A DNA stretch of 64,000 nt from Palaemon carinicauda. Lineage: Eukaryota > Arthropoda > Malacostraca > Decapoda > Palaemonidae. Position numbers and translations under genes: made by a program. This document shows, one piece after another, positions 57,167 to 64,000 of the stretch (the first letter of the stretch is position 1; each line of letters starts with the position of its first letter). The notes under the pieces are model-generated. The model was not told the origin of the DNA, ran no database searches, and saw only the letters and a list, made by a program, of their open reading frames with translations. The DNA lies in the NCBI RefSeq assembly GCF_036898095.1, contig NC_090759.1:18972740-19036739 (forward strand), written 5' to 3'.

Positions 57167-57552
57167 GGATGAGGACAGACGTGACGTCATTTAGCAATGG
57201 CACCCTTTTGTTTACGTTTCGAATACCAAAAGCCGCCACGGACGAGTGTAACTGTGGAACGGCTCCCCAGTTATTCTCCACCTTTCATATCGAAGTGTTA
57301 ACTCTATATGGGGTGCAGATAGCTATGTGGCGTGTTAATACATGCGTCCCCTGTTGATATACGATATCCTAGAGGGAAACCTTTAGGGTACTCGCACCAG
57401 AAGTTAGAATTCTGTGATAACCTTTAGTATAATTCTCTGGGAATATCCCTGTAGTTAAAGATACCCAAAGAAGCTACTGAAGGAACCTTCCATCAGGACG
57501 TCATGGCTATCTTACCCAAAAATAGATTTCTCGCTTCGCTCAAAATCCGTTT
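57167..57552 (+). repeat. Element D 3' ITR
   Basis: Inverse of 48623-48979 over about 346 bp, then a terminal tail ACCCAAAAATAGATTTCTCG ending in the core CTTCGCTCAAAATCCGTTT. After 57552, H sequence resumes. Confidence 0.9.
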
Positions 57553-57762
57553 ATCAAGTAACTTCGAGACTTTCCATAAGTCCAACAGGACTCATCCCTG
57601 CCGGGGGGCAGGAAGGGGTAACATAGCACATGTTTATCTGAGGTGACATATACCGGTAATGTCACAAGGTCTTTGTGGTCATTAGACCAAAGGAATATGG
57701 TCTAGAAGTCGAAGGCACTACTAAAAGGGAAAAATCCACGATATATTAATTCTCTGGTACAC

Positions 57763-57857
57763 TGCCATTAGGACGACATGGCCTAAGCCCAAAAAACGGA
57801 TTTTGAGTGAAGCGAAAAATCTATTTTTGGGCGAGATAGCCACGTCGTCCTGATGGA
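57763..57857 (+). repeat. Element H internal complementary region
   Basis: Same two-part design as in D: GCCATTAGGACGACATGGCC, CCCAAAAAACGG, then GAAGCGAAAAATCTATTTTT and GCCACGTCGTCCTGATGG. Confidence 0.85.
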
Positions 57858-57959
57858 CCCGCCCTTTTCTCTATTTTAGGCCTTGGCAGGCCCCCTCCCA
57901 ATCTTACTGTTTCATGGGGACTGGCCTCGACGCCAGAAGGAATGGAGAAGGCGTGCGGT

Positions 57960-58350
57960 TATGACGTCAACCAAGATGGCGGCCAACATGGCGTCGTTTA
58001 TGACGTCATCTGAGTACCATAACAGTAACGGAGGAGGAGAACTTTGTAACGGCTCCTCCCATAACTTGCCACCAACTTCCCCCTCTAAGCGTAAATGCTA
58101 TGTGGGGTGCAGATAGATATGTGGCGTGTCAAGCATACGTCCCGTTATTATACGATATCCTAAAGGGAAACCTTATGGGTACTCGTGCCAGAAGTTAGAA
58201 TTCTGTGAAACCTTTAGTTTAATTCTCTGGGAATATCTACTGTAGTCATATATACCATACCCTTTGGAAGCTACTGAAAGATCCATCCATCAAGACGACA
58301 TGGCTATCTCACCCAAAAATAGATTTTTTGCTTTGCTCAAAATCCGTTTT
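57960..58350 (+). repeat. Element H 3' ITR
   Basis: It contains AAGCGTAAATGCTATGTGGG, GGCGTGTCAAGCATACGTCC and AGAAGTTAGAATTCTGTG, ending ACCCAAAAATAGATTTTTTG then GCTCAAAATCCG. Its 5' partner is missing. It ends exactly where element I begins. Confidence 0.8.
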
Positions 58351-60494
58351 TTGGGCTCAGGCCATGTCGTCCTGATGGAAGGTTCCGTTAAGTAGCTTCC
58401 TAGGGTATATATGACTACAGTGATATTCACAGAGAATTTAACTTAAGGTCTCCAGAATTCTAACTCCTGGCGCGAATATCCTTAAAGTTTTCCTTAAGGA
58501 TATCGCAAAATATCAGGGGACGTATTCTTGACACGCTTCGAGGGGGAAAAATGGCAAAATAAATGAGGAGCCGTTAATAAGGTTCCCTTCCTCCGTTACT
58601 GTTTGAGTACTCAGATGGCGCCACCATCTTTATTCCTTTTTCTGTAGCAAACTCGCTCGGTGATTTTCACAGTAGCTCTCTCAGTATTTCGGATTTATCA
58701 TGCAAGCCCCAGCTTCTTCTGCCTCTGGAAAGTTGAGTATTTGATCTTACGTTGTATAAATATAGCTCTTGCCGTAATGTGAAAAATTAAGTCAAAATTA
58801 AGTTAATCTTTGGGCAGAGCTATTGCCTGAACCGGAGGCGTCTTCGGCGCTGTCGTTCATGAAGCATGAGTTATTTAGTTACCCAGAACGACTTTTCCGG
58901 TATAATAGCATAAATGATATAAGCTATTTAGTCTTCATTGCTAGGAATTAATTATATTATGCCGATTGTATTCACATTAGCGCCGCCGATTTAGGTAGCC
59001 GATCTTGTTTACGCTAGGCTTCCTAGGTTAGGCGTTCTAGTTTACTTTCATGTATGATATAATAAGTGTTCCTGGTGTTATTAAATTCAAATGAAGATAA
59101 TTAGGCAATTTATACATGTAAGATATATCGATTGCATATAAATTTTCCTCTTCTGAGATAGTATACGAGAGAGCTTCGATGATTTAGGTAGTCGATCTCA
59201 CTGTCATTAGGCTAATAGCCTAGTGGCTTTAGTACACTTTCATACATACTCCCCGGTTACCCTTGTGTATAGGGTAATCCCTCTTTCCCTCTGAGCATAG
59301 CCTTTGGCTACAACCCTAGTTGGTCTGCCTCGAGTTGTCATTCAGGCTAGGGTTTTTCTGTCCCTTCCCTAAGCTGCAGATGGTAAGCTTTGGGTTTGGG
59401 TCAGAACCTCAGAGTATATAGTCTAGGGTGAAAGAGATTCCCCTGTTGATTTATGTTGTTGGCATAGCAGGCTAAGCCTCCCTAGACTGCACTTGAAGGG
59501 GTCATATGTTTTACCCTCTTCTCCCTGCGGTCTAGTAGACTAGTCCTGTGCTTGCAGACCCTAGGCTGAAGAATAGTTATTCTTCTGCTGCCTAGGATGG
59601 CGCCAGCACTAGAACTCAGTTTCTCTCTTGTTTAAGGGTGGCGGCTAGGTGGCTGCTGGCCCCTTAACTGTATTGGCAGACCCTAGGTTGGAGAATAGAT
59701 TCTCCTTCTGCCTAGGATGGCGCCGATACTGAAACAGAGCTTCCTTAAGGTGCGGTAGGACCGGCAACCTGCCGGCTCCTCTCACACCCTATACAGGACC
59801 CTTTTCCTTCCCCCCTCTGTCCTTTGGTGATGGCCTAGCTATCACAACCCTTTGGCCGTTGTCCTGCAATCTCACCACTTGCCGGTAGGCTGTAGGACCG
59901 GCTCGGGCTTCTGCTAGTATGGCCTAGTCACTCAGCTTTCCCTTCGGACACAGGCTCCGGGATAGCTGTGTTGGCGGGACCAGCTGCCGGCAGAAGATTC
60001 CTTTGCTATAGAGTGTTCTTCAGTCCTCTCTTGGATTGCCATTCACAACCGGTGTCCGGCAGTGACCGACAATGGAGGTGAATGGGTGGAAGTCTGAATA
60101 TTGTATATTCTCCACTTCCATTTGAACCCTTATTCCAGAGGAAGGAAGTGAGACAGTGCTCTTACAACATCCTTCACTCCTTGCTTTCTCTCTCTCTATC
60201 AGCTAGTGCCGCCAGGTACTAACCTAACTGGCGGCTGCCGGCCACTGCCCTAGCCGCCAAGATGCTGGCTAGAATTGTGTGCCGACAGCTAATGATCTAC
60301 TGACACAACTGATTTAGCCGACAAGAGCCGGCCGAGATCTGACTACCGGCCACCACCCTGTCACATAGAATGCTGACTGGGCTAGTGTGCCGACAGCCGG
60401 TGACCCACCGGTGACCGGCAAGCCGTCGGCTACTAATTCAGTCAATGTTGTGCCAGTTGAACTGCCCTGGGTGCTAGCCTTGCTGACAACATGC

Positions 60495-62113
<1,619 letters not shown>

Positions 62114-62206
62114 ATGCCGGATACAACTACAGTATATGTCTATACAGTAGCCAGTATATTTGCAGTATAGATCATACTGCAAACAGAAAACTAAGGTATA
62201 AAAGTA

Positions 62207-62640
62207 CAGTAGACCCCCGCAATACGACATTAATCCGTTCCAGAGTTGGTATCATATAGCGGGCAATAGAATAGCTAATGCGTGCAAAACCCCAGGTAAA
62301 AACTTTGAAAAGTAGTACGTAACAAAATAGTATAGTAAGCACTGTACTACAGTATACTTATATATAATATACATTTACTGTACAGTATATAATTAAATAA
62401 CATTACAGGTATAAATAAAAAGGTAAATTTACAGTTTCATCCATTATGTGGAAACTGGAATAAAAATATATTTGTTGCATCAGAAATAGTGTAGTTTCAA
62501 CGAATTTAACGTTTATTTTAACTGCAAACCCTCCGAATTAGAGATTTACTATGGAGTTAAAACAACAAGTTTTTCCAGAAAAATCAGTTTTTGTAACCGT
62601 GTTTTTATTGTTTTTGTTACATATTATGTTGTAATGCAGA
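62207..62640. mobile_element. Possible left end of a DNA transposon (Tigger/mariner-like end)
   Basis: TA is followed by CAGTAGACCCCCGCAATACG and a TTCCAG word further in. This is the same style as the Tigger end at 15096 (CAGTGAACCCTCG...TTCCAG). The other end is not in the window, so neither family nor extent is proved. The rest of the stretch is AT-rich and noncoding. Confidence 0.35.
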
Positions 62641-62764
62641 AATACCCTACTTTATCCCAACAATTATGGGGTACCCCAGGTGGGAACCAGGGTTTTGGGT
62701 GGGGGAGGGGGCGTCCAATGATATTTGCACTAATTAATGTTCCACCACCCCTCCCTCTATACCC

Positions 62765-63180
62765 CTACCTAGCCCTACCGGGGGGGGGGGGGGGGGGGCT
62801 CCGCCCCCCCTGCAACCCCCCTTAAGGCCACAGTGATTTTCAGGGCACTACCGAACCTAAAAAACCCACCTAACCTAGCCTAGGGGCCCTGTACCCCTAC
62901 CAGGGGGGGGGGGCCTCCGCCCCCCCCTGCGACCTCCCCTCTTAAGGTCACAGTGATTTTCAGGGCACTACCGAACCTAATAAACCCACCCAACCTAGCC
63001 TAGGGGCCCTGTACCCCTACCAGGGGGCTCCGCCCCCCCTGCGACCCCCCCTTAAGGTCACAGTGATTTTCAGGGCACTACCGAACCTAATAAACCCACC
63101 TAACCTAGCCTAGGGGCCCTGTACCCCTACCGGGGGGGGGGGGGGGGGGGGAGGCTCCGCCCCCCCTGCGATCCCCCCTT
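62765..63180. repeat. Tandem repeat, 110-120 bp unit with G-run/C-run hairpins (about 3.5 copies)
   Basis: Each copy has CACAGTGATTTTCAGGGCAC, TACCGAACCTAA, CCCACCTAACCTAGCC, GGGGCCCTGTACCCCTACC, then a G-run, CTCCGCC and a C-run. Starts near 62823, 62943 and 63053 give spacings of 120 and 110. Length differences are in the homopolymers. The motif CCCACCTAACCT plus G-run/C-run also occurs in the MITE at 4513-4988. Confidence 0.9.
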
Positions 63181-63227
63181 TACCCCGGGCTAAATTTAAA
63201 TATATATTTTTTAAGTCACTTCTTACC

Positions 63228-64000
63228 TTAAATGGAACCTGACGATGATGATGTGGAAGGCTGTGGTTGACCCTCTTCTGAATCATCAATAGCTACTGGA
63301 ACCCGTTGTGCCTCAGATTGTGGAGGATACAGTTTGCTGGCCGTGATAAAAAAATGATGGAGCAGCTTCTCCTCAGGGTAATTGTGTATAAAAATAAAAC
63401 GTGACAAATACTGCCTGAAGTATTCACAACGGTTACCAGGCCGTTGTATCCCTTCCTTCAGCTCCCGCCAAAGACGTTCAATGTTTTGGGTATGGGTGTC
63501 GGGGTTTGAAGGATCCACAAAATTTTCTGAATGGTTTACAGTACGGTGATCGTATCCAAGAGACTGCAGAGAATTATAAGCCCGCCACTTATCACTAACA
63601 ACAATGCTGCCCCGTTTAATGTACTTCTCAATTAAAGGGATGAGGGTAGCTGCATCACGCTTCTGTGGTAATGGGTTAATTAAAGGCACAATAAATGTTT
63701 TTTTTTGGACTGCCTCACAATACCCCCCAACACCCATATGTCACTCAGAGGCCTTCCACGGTCATACTTCCGTTTTCCAAAATGAGATTCGTCAATCTCA
63801 ATGATTACACCTTCACCACCAATAGCCTCTTGGTTATCAAAACTAAATTCAGTCACTTCTGAACAAAAGCTTCTCCAGTCTACACTAGTAGATGGAGATA
63901 TACTGAGGCCCTTAATTATAAAATGGTGGTCCCAACACTTATGCAAGCAGTGATTGACAAATAAAATTAATTTCCACGGGGGAAGGTGGGACCCGTGAAG
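63228..64000 (-). pseudogene. Merlin/ISXO2-like transposase, frameshifted and cut by the window end
   Basis: The family is the eukaryotic Merlin relatives of bacterial IS1016/IS1595 DDE transposases. Blocks in order from the right are VIIEIDESHFGKRKYDRGRP with the first catalytic aspartate, WVLGGIVRQSKKK, then (other frame) FIVPLINPLPQKRDAATLIP. VVSDKWRAYNSLQSLGYDHR carries the second aspartate and THTQNIERLWRELKEG the glutamate. A low-complexity tail PSTSSSSGSI ends at 63228. The frame breaks at a 9-base T-run (plus strand, 63698-63706), a one-base length error. The N-terminal zinc-finger part is outside the window. Whether the slip is biological or a sequencing error cannot be told. Confidence 0.8.

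Larger units (their letters stand above)
48623..57552 (+). mobile_element. Element D: near-complete family-1 DIRS retrotransposon, 8.93 kb
   Basis: All DIRS parts are in order on one strand: 5' ITR (48623-48979), leader (48980-51385), Gag (51386-53340) and pol RT-RNase H (about 52943-55180). YR (about 55010-56141), 3' noncoding (56142-56990), ICR (56991-57085) and 3' ITR (57167-57552) follow. No target duplication is seen, as expected for YR integration. It inserted in the 3' noncoding region of H, which continues on both sides. Each gene has only one to a few stops or frameshifts, several of them CGA/CAG/TGG-to-stop changes. This makes D the best reference copy in the window, but not active. 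Confidence 0.9.
47968..58350 (+). mobile_element. Element H: 3' end of a family-1 DIRS, split by element D
   Basis: It begins in the last codons of a YR (47968-48030), then a 3' noncoding region (48031-48622). That is interrupted by D (48623-57552) and resumes 57553-57762. The ICR is at 57763-57857 and the 3' ITR runs from about 57960 to 58350. Gag, RT and most of YR are missing on the left, where E adjoins. The ITR variant is the D/G type (CCAGAAGTTAGAATTC). Confidence 0.75.

Overview
The window is eukaryotic nuclear DNA built almost entirely from transposable elements. I found no host protein-coding gene that I could support. The dominant elements are tyrosine-recombinase retrotransposons of the DIRS type, with overlapping Gag, RT-RNase H and tyrosine recombinase (YR) frames, long inverted terminal repeats (ITRs) and an internal complementary region (ICR). 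With Tigger/pogo, hAT-like, piggyBac-like and Merlin/ISXO2-like DNA transposons, and long GA microsatellites, this points to an arthropod. A decapod crustacean is the best guess, because DIRS elements are known to be abundant there. The species is not determined.

The layout is a stack of nested insertions. Bases 1-6011 are the 5' half of a minus-strand DIRS element (A, family 1), carrying a 476-bp Merlin-like MITE. A family-2-like YR fragment follows on the plus strand (6030-6606), then another family-1 5' end (G) holding a 1355-bp piggyBac-like deletion derivative. From about 8975 to 47815 lies one minus-strand family-1 element, E. Its two ITRs (8975-9343 and 47461-47795) are near-identical inverted copies 38 kb apart. 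E was opened twice. A second DIRS family (B, about 9432-20620) sits exactly in the middle of E's ICR. A third DIRS-like family (F, about 20811 to 39850) sits in E's 3' noncoding region. B carries a hAT-type MITE with an 8-bp target duplication, and that MITE carries a Tigger with an intact 604-codon transposase frame. The nest is therefore E > B > hAT MITE > Tigger.

Inside F, an internal segment of about 4.0 kb (gag-like tail plus RT) is tandemly repeated four times (23322-39215). Each copy holds a 118-bp 5S rRNA-like sequence, with recognisable box A and box C, precisely interrupting the RT coding region. Each copy also holds a 23-bp GC-rich minisatellite and several degenerate SR/RSPARQ-type repeats.

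To the right of E, a near-complete plus-strand family-1 element (D, 48623-57552) shows the whole architecture: 350-bp ITRs, a CCGGCA-rich leader, Gag, pol, YR and ICR. D lies inside the 3' region of an older element H (47968-58350). H abuts, terminus to terminus, the 5' end of element I (58351 onward). I is interrupted by a 1619-bp solo LTR (TG...CA, ATGC duplication). The window ends in G/C-tract tandem repeats and a frameshifted Merlin/ISXO2-like transposase (63228-64000). The only long, undamaged transposase frame is Tigger; every retroelement gene has stops or frameshifts.
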